Made by a program: the position numbers and the translations under genes | Assembly: GCA_045592225.1 (NCBI GenBank) | Contig: JAZNUH010000036.1 | Location: forward strand, 1 to 16,327 | DNA: 16,327 bases | Direction: 5' to 3' | Origin: JAZNUH01 sp045592225 | GTDB lineage: Bacteria; Bacillota; Clostridia; UMGS1883; UMGS1540 | The notes under the pieces: generated by a model | Told to the model about the DNA's origin: nothing | The model's input: only the letters and a program-made list of their open reading frames with translations | Databases searched by the model: none | Shown: in pieces, positions 1 to 6,997 of the stretch | Position numbering within the stretch: the stretch's first letter is position 1 | Layout of the letters: every line of letters begins with the position of its first letter

Positions 1-1274
1 CGCCTGTATGAGTGGTCGGCACAAAGATATACGGGGTGCTTATCATCTATATACCTGATTATTCTGTATGAATCCTCAAGCTCTTTATCTGCATATGCAT
101 TATGCGAAAAAGGTTCGTCGGCTATAATATAACCAAGCACCGCAGGATGGTCTTTTATTGTTTCTGCCACCAGGGCGGTTCTTTCCGCATTACTGGGATG
201 TCCTGCCGGTTGGGAACGTCTTCCGGGGCTTGCAAGCACCTTCATTCCAAGTGAATGAATATAGTCCAGCTGCTCTATAAGCTCATCGGGGCTTCCCGAT
301 GCCGGCCATTGTATAACATTTATTCCGCCCGATTTTGCCGACTCATAGTGAGCTTCATCATATAAATGATAGCCGATAACAGGGTCAAAAGCTACTCCGT
401 TTTCCCTGAATATGCCGTCCTTACCAAGCATTGTGGGTCTGTCTATTCTGTATATGTTCTGCGTAAAGGTTTTAACTGCATTGCCGTCTTTGTCCTTTAC
501 GGTAATAGTCAGGGGGTAATCCTTTTTCTTGTCCATGCCTGTAATATCCAGCTTATATACAAGCTTGTTGTTTGCAAAGGTAAGTCCCTTCTCACTCACA
601 AGGGTTTTAAAGCCTTTTTTAAGGGTAACATCCGCTGTGTAGCCGGTATCTTCATAATAATCGTCCATTGTTACGGTGACGGTTGCCTCGTTGTATTCCT
701 GATAATAGAACACCCAATCGGTGTCAAAGGAAAACTGAAATGGTCCCTCGTGCACAAGCTGAACGCTTATATCATCTATATAAATTGTTGCGCTTGACGC
801 TGTAATACGCGGCATAACAAGTATACTTGCAGTTGCGTCTCCGGGCACAAACTCGTGCTCAACATATGTCCAATCCGATACTGAATATAAACGTGGCGAA
901 GCTTGTTCTGTATAGTTTCTGCCGCTGCTGTCATACTCCTCCATTTCAACATAAAAGCCTTTATCTGCTACCTCACCCTTGTACCAGAAGGAAACCTTAT
1001 ATGTATTACCGCCGGTAACAGCCACCGATTGATAAATATATGGGCTGCCGCCCGAGGTTGTTGAAATTTTTGCCGCATAGCTACCGCTGTGCTTCTGGTC
1101 GGATACATGACTTACGTATGCTCCTCCCCAGCCGCCGTATGCACGAAAGCCGGTGGTGCCAGACTCAAAGCCTCCGTTTGATATAAGCTCTGTCGCCGCA
1201 CAGACAGGCAGATTGCCTGCCGATGTAATCAGCAGAACAAGCGAAAAAATAATTGCCATTAACCTTTTAAACAT
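1..1274 (-). CDS. Secreted CBM + TIM-barrel glycoside-hydrolase-like protein (3' end outside window)
   Basis: This open reading frame starts at ATG 1274 and stays open to the left window edge, so only about 424 N-terminal residues are seen. The start is preceded by a GGAAAGGGA-type ribosome binding site. Residues 1-27 form a signal peptide (basic MFKR, hydrophobic core, Ala-Ala cleavage region), so the product is probably exported. A carbohydrate-binding-like beta-sandwich follows, opening with the typical NGGFESG. Next is a second beta-sandwich containing VFYYQEY, then the start of a TIM barrel with an Asp-Glu-Pro motif whose Glu is near residue 387, the likely acid/base. The protein is a close paralog of the complete gene at 1406-4078 but lacks that protein's extra first N-terminal module. 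It has its own promoter at 1315-1343. The glycoside-hydrolase-like fold is well supported; the substrate is unknown. Confidence 0.85.
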   Translation of the reverse strand, partial: MFKRLMAIIFSLVLLITSAGNLPVCAATELISNGGFESGTTGFRAYGGWGGAYVSHVSDQKHSGSYAAKISTTSGGSPYIYQSVAVTGGNTYKVSFWYKGEVADKGFYVEMEEYDSSGRNYTEQASPRLYSVSDWTYVEHEFVPGDATASILVMPRITASSATIYIDDISVQLVHEGPFQFSFDTDWVFYYQEYNEATVTVTMDDYYEDTGYTADVTLKKGFKTLVSEKGLTFANNKLVYKLDITGMDKKKDYPLTITVKDKDGNAVKTFTQNIYRIDRPTMLGKDGIFRENGVAFDPVIGYHLYDEAHYESAKSGGINVIQWPASGSPDELIEQLDYIHSLGMKVLASPGRRSQPAGHPSNAERTALVAETIKDHPAVLGYIIADEPFSHNAYADKELEDSYRIIRYIDDKHPVYLCADHSYR

Positions 1275-1314
1275 ATTGTAGTCCCTTTCCCAAAATCGCC
1301 TAAGTCTTATACAC

Positions 1315-1343
1315 ATTTTATCATAGCCGGCACACCCAGTCAA
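1315..1343 (-). promoter_or_regulatory. Sigma-70-type promoter for the gene at 1-1274
   Basis: On the minus strand a -35 TTGACT (1338-1343) is followed after exactly 17 bases by a -10 TAAAAT (1315-1320), with an extended -10 TG at 1322-1323. The expected transcript starts near 1308, giving a leader of about 33 bases before ATG 1274. The promoter sits directly after the terminator of the preceding gene, so the two paralogs are separate transcription units. Confidence 0.75.
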
Positions 1344-1360
1344 TGCATTTTTGTACACAT

Positions 1361-1402
1361 AAAAAAATATACAGAGCTGCAACCATTTACAACTCTGTAC
1401 AT
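1361..1402 (-). terminator. Intrinsic terminator of the gene at 1406-4078
   Basis: Starting three bases after the stop codon, the minus strand can form a hairpin with arms 1387-1398 and 1371-1382 and a 4-base loop (1383-1386). The stem is 12 pairs, continuous in RNA because its two non-Watson-Crick positions are G-U on this strand. It can extend by about four more pairs outward. The transcript then reads a run of seven U (complement of 1361-1367). On the plus strand the same two positions are A-C mismatches, so the hairpin fits the minus-strand RNA. Confidence 0.8.
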
Positions 1403-1405
1403 AAT

Positions 1406-4078
1406 TTACAATATTTTAAAATGCCTTATCTGCATATTTTCTGTCCACACAAATACCTTTACTTTTTTTTCGCTTTTATGGGGAGCATCACAATAAACTG
1501 TACCGCCTTTTTGTGCCGTTACCACCGATATGTCACACAGTACATCCCCTTCATATGCCGCAACAAAAAGCCTGTCGCCCATATCAAGACCTGTGGCGTA
1601 TACTTTAACCCTGCCCTCTTCTTTCAAAAGCAACAAATCGCTCTTTTCGGGTGTCAATTTGTATATTGCCGCACCGTAACCGTCAAGAGGCAGTTTGAAA
1701 CCGCTGTCCTGCTTTATTGCATCTACCCTCTTTCCGCTTATGTCCTCTATTTCATAGTCACCGTCTGTATTTTGCAGCAGAATGCGTGCATCCTTTTTTT
1801 CTGATGTGCGGTTTAAAACCACCGCATATACTTCGCCGTCCGTTATGAATATATCATACCAAAGAGTGTCCTCTCTGTGAGAAAAAACACTTTCTCCCCT
1901 GCTGTAGCAATCAAACAAAAGCTGTTGCTCATTTTGTGCAAATGCCGTAATCATATCCCAATATCTGCCTTTATGCAGATATTCGTCGACATTTTTATCA
2001 TGCGGCTCCCAGGTGTAGTAACCCAGACCTTGCGCGCCTGCCATAAGACTCTGGAAAAGCTGTGTGCGCACCTGCTCTGCAGTTGGCGTTCCGTCCGCCC
2101 ACGAAAAGGCCTGAATGGTTGTGTAAACAGGTCGCTCACCCTTTGTTTCCTCCACCGCCTCGGCAGTTTTGTCAGCCACGTGTGTGGCAAAATCATATCC
2201 GTTGCCGGGGTATGGGTCGATTTCAAGTATGTCAACATATTTTGATGAACGCCTGTAAGAGTGGTCAGCACAAAGGTATACAGGATGCACGTCATCTATG
2301 CTCCTTATAATCCTGTATGATTCTTCAAGATGCCTGTCGGCAAAAGCATCGTGAGAAAAGGGCTCGTCCATTACAGAATAACCGAAAATCGCAGGATGAT
2401 CCTTTATTGCTTCAACTGTTGCCGCTGTCCACTCGGCATTTTTAGGATGCCCTGCCGGAAGCATAAATCTGCCAAGGGATACCGATGCCATCATACCCAG
2501 CGACTGTATGTAGTCAAGCTCGGAAAGCAGAGTTTCAACAGAGCGGTATGGGTACCAGCCAACCACATTTATGCCGCCCTGCGCCGCCGCTTCATAGTCA
2601 GCTACATCATACATATGGTATACGGTTACATGGTCAAAGGGTTTACCGTCCACCCTGTACACACCGTCCTTGCCAATAGCGGTGGGTCGGTCAAACCTGT
2701 AAATGTTCTGCACAAGGGTCTGCACTTCTTCCCCACTGCTGTTTTTTATGGTTGCACAAAGCCTGTATGCTTTCTTTTTGGTAAGACCTGTTATGTCAAT
2801 TTTATAGTCAAGTCTACCGTTTTCAAAGCTTAAATTTTCTTCTTTAAAATCTGCAAGGCTCAGGTCAATAGTGTAGCCTGTGTCCTCATACCACTTGTCC
2901 ATAGTAATGGTTACACTTGCCTCTTTGTATTCCTGATAGTAAAATACCCAGTCGGTTTCCATTTTAAATTGCTCGGGTCCGCTCTTTACAAACTCAAGGC
3001 ATATATCGTCAATATAAATAGTAGCATCCGAGGATGTCACTCGCGGCATTACATAAACACGCTTTGTATCTGCCTTTGTGTAAAAAATGTGCTCAACATA
3101 TGTCCAGTTGTCAGCCGATGTGTAAAGGGGTGTTGACTGAATGCCCAGATAATCGCTGCCGCTGTTTCCCTTGTATTCTTCAAGCTCTATGCGAAAACCC
3201 AGATTGTAGGTTGAGCCCTTGTACCAGAAGGAAAGCCTGTAGGTGTTATTGCCCTCTGCCACCGCATTTCTGCCTATTCGCGGGCGGTCATAGCCCTTTG
3301 ATACAATTTTGGCAGCACGTCTGCCTATGTACATTTCGCCGTCACCCTCTGCAAGTGTTGTGTATCTGCCATCCCACGAATCGGCAGCGTCCCAGCCTTC
3401 AGGCAAACCGGTTTGGTTTATATCTTCAAAACTTCCGTTTTGAAGAAGATTTTCCTTTTTCTCTCTGCCGCCTGTATATACAGGGGTAAGGCACACGCCG
3501 TCCCATGCCATCTCGCCTGCGGTGCTTTTAAGCTCAATATCAAATTTTACCGCCGTGTCACCAAGTGCGTTTAAAAGCTCTGCAAGGTCAAGGCTTGCAT
3601 CATTCATTGTCCATGTTTTATCCGCGGTAAAATGTGCTCCTCCCGAATATGTGGCAGGAACACTTCTGCCCTCTTTTGTATGTGCTGTTACCGTAACAAT
3701 TCCTTTGGGTTGCCGCCCTGCAGCATAACCCGAAAAGGAAAGAATAAATGTATATTTATCCTGATTTAATACATAATCCGCCCTGTCTGCAAGCTCAACA
3801 GTTTGTCTGAGCACCGCTCCGCCATTACTGTAAATCACAAACTGTCCACCATCATCTGCAGGTATAAGATAATCTCTGTCCCGGGTGCGAAGGTCATAAA
3901 GATTGTCTGCTTTTGTCTGCGTCCAGCCGTAAATTTCTGTAGAACCTGCACTACTTCCCTCTTCAAAGCTGCCGTTTGTTATAAGGTTTATGCTGTTTTG
4001 GGGCATAGCCACACACACCTGACACATATTTATGCCAAGCAGTATAATTGCAATTATAACAGAAAGTAGTTTTTTCAT
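1406..4078 (-). CDS. Secreted protein with two CBM-like modules and a DEP-motif TIM-barrel glycoside hydrolase
   Basis: The protein has 890 residues from ATG 4078. An ATG five codons upstream (4093) is less likely because it overlaps the GGGGGA ribosome binding site at 4085-4091. Residues 1-24 form a signal peptide. Two carbohydrate-binding-like sandwiches follow (about 30-200 and 209-365), each opening with NGSFE. A further beta-sandwich (about 370-465) leads into a TIM barrel (about 466-720) and a small C-terminal sandwich. The barrel carries GYSVMDEPF at strand 4, making Glu572 the probable acid/base. It also has EIDPYP at strand 6 (619-624), IQAF at strand 7 (655-658) and YYTWEPH at strand 8 (687-693). 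Strand 7 has Gln656 where clan GH-A enzymes have the nucleophile Glu, so catalysis may be non-canonical. It is probably an extracellular or surface glycoside hydrolase. The family number and substrate are not determined. Confidence 0.88.
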   Translation of the reverse strand: MKKLLSVIIAIILLGINMCQVCVAMPQNSINLITNGSFEEGSSAGSTEIYGWTQTKADNLYDLRTRDRDYLIPADDGGQFVIYSNGGAVLRQTVELADRADYVLNQDKYTFILSFSGYAAGRQPKGIVTVTAHTKEGRSVPATYSGGAHFTADKTWTMNDASLDLAELLNALGDTAVKFDIELKSTAGEMAWDGVCLTPVYTGGREKKENLLQNGSFEDINQTGLPEGWDAADSWDGRYTTLAEGDGEMYIGRRAAKIVSKGYDRPRIGRNAVAEGNNTYRLSFWYKGSTYNLGFRIELEEYKGNSGSDYLGIQSTPLYTSADNWTYVEHIFYTKADTKRVYVMPRVTSSDATIYIDDICLEFVKSGPEQFKMETDWVFYYQEYKEASVTITMDKWYEDTGYTIDLSLADFKEENLSFENGRLDYKIDITGLTKKKAYRLCATIKNSSGEEVQTLVQNIYRFDRPTAIGKDGVYRVDGKPFDHVTVYHMYDVADYEAAAQGGINVVGWYPYRSVETLLSELDYIQSLGMMASVSLGRFMLPAGHPKNAEWTAATVEAIKDHPAIFGYSVMDEPFSHDAFADRHLEESYRIIRSIDDVHPVYLCADHSYRRSSKYVDILEIDPYPGNGYDFATHVADKTAEAVEETKGERPVYTTIQAFSWADGTPTAEQVRTQLFQSLMAGAQGLGYYTWEPHDKNVDEYLHKGRYWDMITAFAQNEQQLLFDCYSRGESVFSHREDTLWYDIFITDGEVYAVVLNRTSEKKDARILLQNTDGDYEIEDISGKRVDAIKQDSGFKLPLDGYGAAIYKLTPEKSDLLLLKEEGRVKVYATGLDMGDRLFVAAYEGDVLCDISVVTAQKGGTVYCDAPHKSEKKVKVFVWTENMQIRHFKIL

Positions 4079-4160
4079 ATTTCTTTCCCCCATTATGTAT
4101 CAAATCACTTGCAGTCATATCCTTAATCCTTTACATTAATTATGCAAGCTGAAAGTTTGC

Positions 4161-4187
4161 TCGATATTTTACTTTGTAAATCGATAT
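4161..4187. promoter_or_regulatory. Possible operator: direct repeat TCGATAT x2 in a 177-base spacer
   Basis: The spacer 4079-4255 between the oxidoreductase stop and ATG 4078 contains no gene and no convincing terminator. It holds two copies of TCGATAT, at 4161-4167 and 4181-4187, starting 20 bases apart, about two helical turns. Between them is a short TTTAC/GTAAA inverted pair. This arrangement could bind a regulator of the secreted hydrolase gene. I saw no promoter close to consensus here; TTGCAT and AAGGAT with a 17-base spacer further down is a weak candidate. Confidence 0.25.
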
Positions 4188-4255
4188 GTTTTCGGAAGGA
4201 ACAAGTCCGGCTTCCCGCAGGTTATATTCCTACGGCAATGCAGACATATAAATCG

Positions 4256-5236
4256 TTACATATCAAAAGGGTATTTCAAACCAATTTGCTCTCTAATGCA
4301 GTCCATTTGCTCTAAAATTTTTATACTTTCTGACATGGGCATAATATCGCTTTGGGTTTTACCTGCCCGTATACAACTGCAAGCCTCATAAATTTCCTCT
4401 TCAAAGCCATCGCCTATACTTGGCTTGGCAATGCGCCTTTCCCTGTTGTTAACATTGACAACAATTTCCTGTGCACCGTAAAAGCAGGGCAATTTAATAT
4501 ATCCATTTGTTCCGTATATATACCCCGTTTCCGGCTTTGTTACATTTATAGCTGCAGAAACAGAGGCAATTGCGCCCTTTTCATATTTCATTAAAATATT
4601 TGTCTGACAGTCAACACCATTGTCAATATCCGAAATTGAGCTGATGCTCTCCGGGGCATTACCGAGAAAAATTGCAGCAAAATTCAAGCCGTAAACACCA
4701 ACATCCAATAGTGCTCCGCCTGCCAAATCATTCCGGTATAGCTTCGGATCCTCAACAGGTGGGCAGGAATAACAAAAATCTGCACTGACCCCTCTTATAT
4801 CCCCAATCTCGCCACTTTTTACTATTTTAACAGCCTCATTAATTGCCGGCAAAAATCTTGTCCACATTGCCTCCATTAAAAAGACTCGGTTTTTATTTGC
4901 ACATTCCATAAGCTTTGTCGCCTGTGCTGCATTAACGCAGACAGGTTTTTCACACAAAACATGTTTTTTTGCATTAAGAAAAATTTCGGCACAAGGCTTA
5001 TGAAAGGGATGCGCTGTTGCAATATATACAGCGTCAACAAGTGCAGACCGTGCCATTTCTTCATATCCTTCAAATGCATTTGGAATATTATATTTATCGG
5101 CAAATTCTCTGCTTTTTTCACCCAAACGCGACGCAACCGCTATCAGCTCTGCTCCTTTAACATTTTTTATTGCTTTTGCAAATTTGTGTGCAATATTTCC
5201 GGGACCGGCAATTCCCCATCTGATTACTTTTTCCAT
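4256..5236 (-). CDS. Gfo/Idh/MocA family NAD(P)-dependent oxidoreductase
   Basis: This 326-residue protein has the full family length. Its N-terminal Rossmann fold begins WGIAGPGNIA (a GxGxxA nucleotide-binding turn, residues 7-16). The C-terminal alpha/beta domain includes GGALLDVGVYGLN (173-185). The family hallmark CEKP places Lys97 as the catalytic lysine. Tyr182 takes the position that is His in inositol dehydrogenases and Tyr in the dihydrodiol dehydrogenase and 1,5-anhydrofructose reductase subgroup, so this enzyme probably belongs to the latter. It most likely oxidises or reduces a sugar or cyclitol in the cytoplasm. The start is preceded by AGGAG at suitable spacing. The gene lies 37 bases after a small cupin gene and probably shares its transcript. 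The exact substrate cannot be read from sequence. Confidence 0.93.
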   Translation of the reverse strand: MEKVIRWGIAGPGNIAHKFAKAIKNVKGAELIAVASRLGEKSREFADKYNIPNAFEGYEEMARSALVDAVYIATAHPFHKPCAEIFLNAKKHVLCEKPVCVNAAQATKLMECANKNRVFLMEAMWTRFLPAINEAVKIVKSGEIGDIRGVSADFCYSCPPVEDPKLYRNDLAGGALLDVGVYGLNFAAIFLGNAPESISSISDIDNGVDCQTNILMKYEKGAIASVSAAINVTKPETGYIYGTNGYIKLPCFYGAQEIVVNVNNRERRIAKPSIGDGFEEEIYEACSCIRAGKTQSDIMPMSESIKILEQMDCIREQIGLKYPFDM

Positions 5237-5273
5237 CCTTTAACTCCTGTTCACTTTAAGCATTTTTTATAGC

Positions 5274-5618
5274 TTAGTCTTTAATAATCAATGCAATAAA
5301 ATCGAGAAAATCATCCCCGATATTTTTTATTCCGTGGCTTGAGCCTGACGGAGTATATGTAACGGTGCCCGACTTTATCTCTGTAGTAGCTCCGTTATCG
5401 TTATAAATTCCCGTTCCGGATATTATGTAGTAATATTCACATTCTCCTTCGTGCTTGTGAAGTTCTACCTCTTCTCCCGGTTTAAGCTGAGCAAAAGCAA
5501 ATGTGCGAAGTTTGGGATTTTTAGTGTCAAAATCCGCAAGGTTTGCAAGGTACAGTTTTATGTCACCATTTTGATTACTTTCAGTAGTTTTCATTAATTG
5601 TTCTTTATTTTTTATCAT
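5274..5618 (-). CDS. Small single-domain cupin protein
   Basis: The protein has 114 residues. ATG 5618 is preceded by GGAGG about seven bases away, which supports this start over the internal ATG at 5594. Both cupin motifs are complete. Motif 1 is G-EEVEL-HKH-EGEC-E-YYYIIS-G, giving two His and one Glu as metal ligands. Motif 2 is G-TVTYT-PSGSSH-GIKN, giving the third His. The fold is a single metal-binding beta-barrel in the cytoplasm. Such stand-alone cupins act as sugar or keto-acid isomerases, dioxygenases or small-molecule sensors, and the sequence alone does not separate these. Its place directly before the Gfo/Idh/MocA gene suggests that the two act on the same metabolite. Confidence 0.92.
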   Translation of the reverse strand: MIKNKEQLMKTTESNQNGDIKLYLANLADFDTKNPKLRTFAFAQLKPGEEVELHKHEGECEYYYIISGTGIYNDNGATTEIKSGTVTYTPSGSSHGIKNIGDDFLDFIALIIKD

Positions 5619-5635
5619 ATCTTACCTCCAAAAAT

Positions 5636-5660
5636 TTTATATAATTAATTATTATATAAA
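5636..5660. promoter_or_regulatory. AT-only 25-base palindrome upstream of the cupin gene
   Basis: Two perfect 10-base arms (5636-5645 and 5651-5660) flank a 5-base centre. The element contains no G or C. It ends 17 bases before ATG 5618, leaving room for the ribosome binding site, and it overlaps the likely -10 of the cupin promoter. A repressor site is plausible. An AT-rich promoter stretch that is palindromic by chance is the alternative. Confidence 0.4.
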
Positions 5661-5682
5661 GACTGTATAATCTGGATGCCAA
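5654..5682 (-). promoter_or_regulatory. Candidate promoter of the cupin-oxidoreductase pair
   Basis: On the minus strand TTGGCA (5677-5682) is followed after 17 bases by TTATAT (5654-5659). Slightly longer spacings give TATATA or TATAAT in the same AT tract, so the exact -10 is uncertain. The rest of the 122-base spacer 5619-5740 holds no gene. It includes a 6-pair hairpin (TTAACA/TGTTAA) with no U-run after it on the minus strand. Confidence 0.45.
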
Positions 5683-5740
5683 TGTTTTTTTAACAGCAGA
5701 ATCGTGTTAAGTTAATACCGAAAACTCATTTCCACATAAG

Positions 5741-6058
5741 TTACATTTTATCAAAGCAACTCCAACCCCATATAAAAATGCACGTTAAAACAATATGTAA
5801 AACTGGTAAAAACATTGAAAATGTTACTTTTCTAATCTTACACATTCTAATTAATGAAATAACATATGGTATCAAATATGTTCCAGCTAATAGCATAGAT
5901 AATAAAGCTACAAGTTCATGAATAGTCCCAAGGATGCCTTCCCCTCCAGTAGCACCAATATTTGCTACTGATATTAAAGTACCTATCCAAGTGATCATTG
6001 ATATAGGAATCGGTAACGCCATAAGTATATAATATAATACACACAGAGTTTTCTTCAT
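5741..6058 (-). CDS. Small hypothetical membrane protein
   Basis: I do not recognise the family. From ATG 6058 the product has 105 residues with three hydrophobic segments (about 5-32, 43-70 and 79-100), a basic N-terminus (MKK) and a basic loop RMCKIRK between segments two and three. ATG codons at 6070 and 6091 are also possible. The 6091 start has no convincing ribosome binding site, whereas AAAGG lies 12 bases before 6058, directly before 6070. The gene is more AT-rich than its neighbours, shows no sequence relation to them and has its own strong promoter, which together suggest an independently acquired cargo gene. It could be a small integral membrane or immunity-type protein; no function is assigned. 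Confidence 0.7.
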   Translation of the reverse strand: MKKTLCVLYYILMALPIPISMITWIGTLISVANIGATGGEGILGTIHELVALLSMLLAGTYLIPYVISLIRMCKIRKVTFSMFLPVLHIVLTCIFIWGWSCFDKM

Positions 6059-6140
6059 AGTATTTATCATCCTTTCGTCAAAATTCGACATTCTTTATAT
6101 GATTTTGTCAAGTCAGGACTAAAAACCTCGATATAAATTC

Positions 6141-6169
6141 ATTATACCAATTCCCCTCTACATTTTCAA
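6141..6169 (-). promoter_or_regulatory. Strong sigma-70-type promoter for the small membrane protein
   Basis: On the minus strand TTGAAA (6164-6169) is followed after exactly 17 bases by a perfect TATAAT (6141-6146) with an extended -10 TGG. The transcript should start near 6134, giving a leader of about 75 bases before ATG 6058. The promoter lies immediately after the terminator at 6170-6204, so it begins a new unit. Confidence 0.8.
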
Positions 6170-6204
6170 CAAAAAAATCGGGACGCAGTTAATTTGCGTC
6201 CCGA
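6170..6204 (-). terminator. Intrinsic terminator ending the amidohydrolase/GH106-like operon
   Basis: A perfect 10-pair GC-rich stem (arms 6195-6204 and 6178-6187, 7-base loop 6188-6194) is followed on the minus strand by seven U (complement of 6171-6177). It starts nine bases after the stop codon at 6214. It is the only strong terminator I found between 6170 and the right edge of the window. Confidence 0.93.
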
Positions 6205-6213
6205 CCATATTTA

Positions 6214-6996
6214 TTATACAATTTTAAAAAGCTTTGCCGCGGTTTTACCTAAGATTAGCCTTTTCTCATCTTCGGTTATATCGGCACCCATTATCATGCC
6301 CATGGCAGGGGTTACCTCAAACCAGTTGGCGTCGCTTGCCAGCATTATTCTGTCTGCGCCCACGCGGCTTACAAGGTACTCTATAAGTCCCCTGTTATAT
6401 ATGTCCCCCGCTATGTCAAAGTAGGCATTTTTGTACTTTATACCAAGCTCTGTAGCCTCTCTAATTCCCGAAAGCCTGCCCCCCGAATGACCAAAAATAA
6501 ATTTAACCTCGGGGTAGTCTGTAAGGTACTTTTCAAACTTATAGGGCAGTGCAAAAACCTGCTTGGGGTTTGATGTAAGTGCCCATGTGTGTGCCAGGAG
6601 GGGCAAATCACACTTTGCTGCCACCTCCCATACGGGGCGGTAGCTTTCCTCATCTGCCGAAACCCAATGTGCCGACGGGTGGATTTTAATGCCCGCAAAG
6701 GCAGGGTCTTTATAGTTTTCTTCAATAACACGGGTGCAATATTCGGGCATTCTGGGGTCGTACACAAGGTATGTAAGTATTCTGCCCTTGGTATCACTGT
6801 AAAGCTTTTTTGATCGCTCCACATACTCCCCGTGCGCCTTCATATCAATATGCAAATTCAAAGCGCCGCCGCAGTATGACTGAATTGCATAGTCACACCC
6901 TGCTTTGTCCATATATTCTATTCTTTCTTTTACACTGTCGCCGTAAATAAACATTGCCACCGATTTACCGCAGTGTACATGAGAGTCTATAATCAT
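6214..6996 (-). CDS. TIM-barrel metal-dependent amidohydrolase (COG2159-like), copy at operon 3' end
   Basis: This is a 260-residue cytoplasmic protein of the Amidohydro_2 type. All expected metal ligands are visible: DSHVH at strand 1 (His6, His8), AHTW at strand 5 (His136), GHSGGR at strand 6 (His170) and SDANWF at strand 8 (Asp222). The family motif GIKIHPS lies at 102-108. Enzymes of this superfamily hydrolyse lactones or decarboxylate aromatic acids; the substrate here is unknown. It begins one base after the stop of the previous gene, and its GAGGAA ribosome binding site lies within that gene's last codons, so translation is probably coupled. It is closest to the copy at 6998-7795, sharing the loop around residues 25-45, and is the last gene of the operon. 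Confidence 0.92.
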   Translation of the reverse strand: MIIDSHVHCGKSVAMFIYGDSVKERIEYMDKAGCDYAIQSYCGGALNLHIDMKAHGEYVERSKKLYSDTKGRILTYLVYDPRMPEYCTRVIEENYKDPAFAGIKIHPSAHWVSADEESYRPVWEVAAKCDLPLLAHTWALTSNPKQVFALPYKFEKYLTDYPEVKFIFGHSGGRLSGIREATELGIKYKNAYFDIAGDIYNRGLIEYLVSRVGADRIMLASDANWFEVTPAMGMIMGADITEDEKRLILGKTAAKLFKIV

Positions 6997-6997
6997 T

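Noticed and set aside
366..797. Plus-strand open frame of 143 codons
   Set aside because: It is antisense to the secreted hydrolase and its translation resembles no known family; the minus strand explains the region fully.
4079..4093. Alternative start of the 890-residue protein at 4093
   Set aside because: It coincides with the GGGGGA ribosome binding site of ATG 4078 and would add residues in front of a well-formed signal peptide.
4190..4220. Possible terminator hairpin after the oxidoreductase gene
   Set aside because: Only a 5-pair GGAAG/CTTCC stem with a 12-base loop and no U-run can be drawn.
5693..5713. Terminator of the small membrane protein gene in the spacer before the cupin
   Set aside because: The 6-pair stem is followed by A residues, not U, on the minus strand, so it does not meet the pattern.
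6083..6111. TTGACA with a 17-base spacer to TCGAAT as a second promoter of the small membrane protein
   Set aside because: The -10 is poor, while a far better promoter lies just upstream at 6141-6169.
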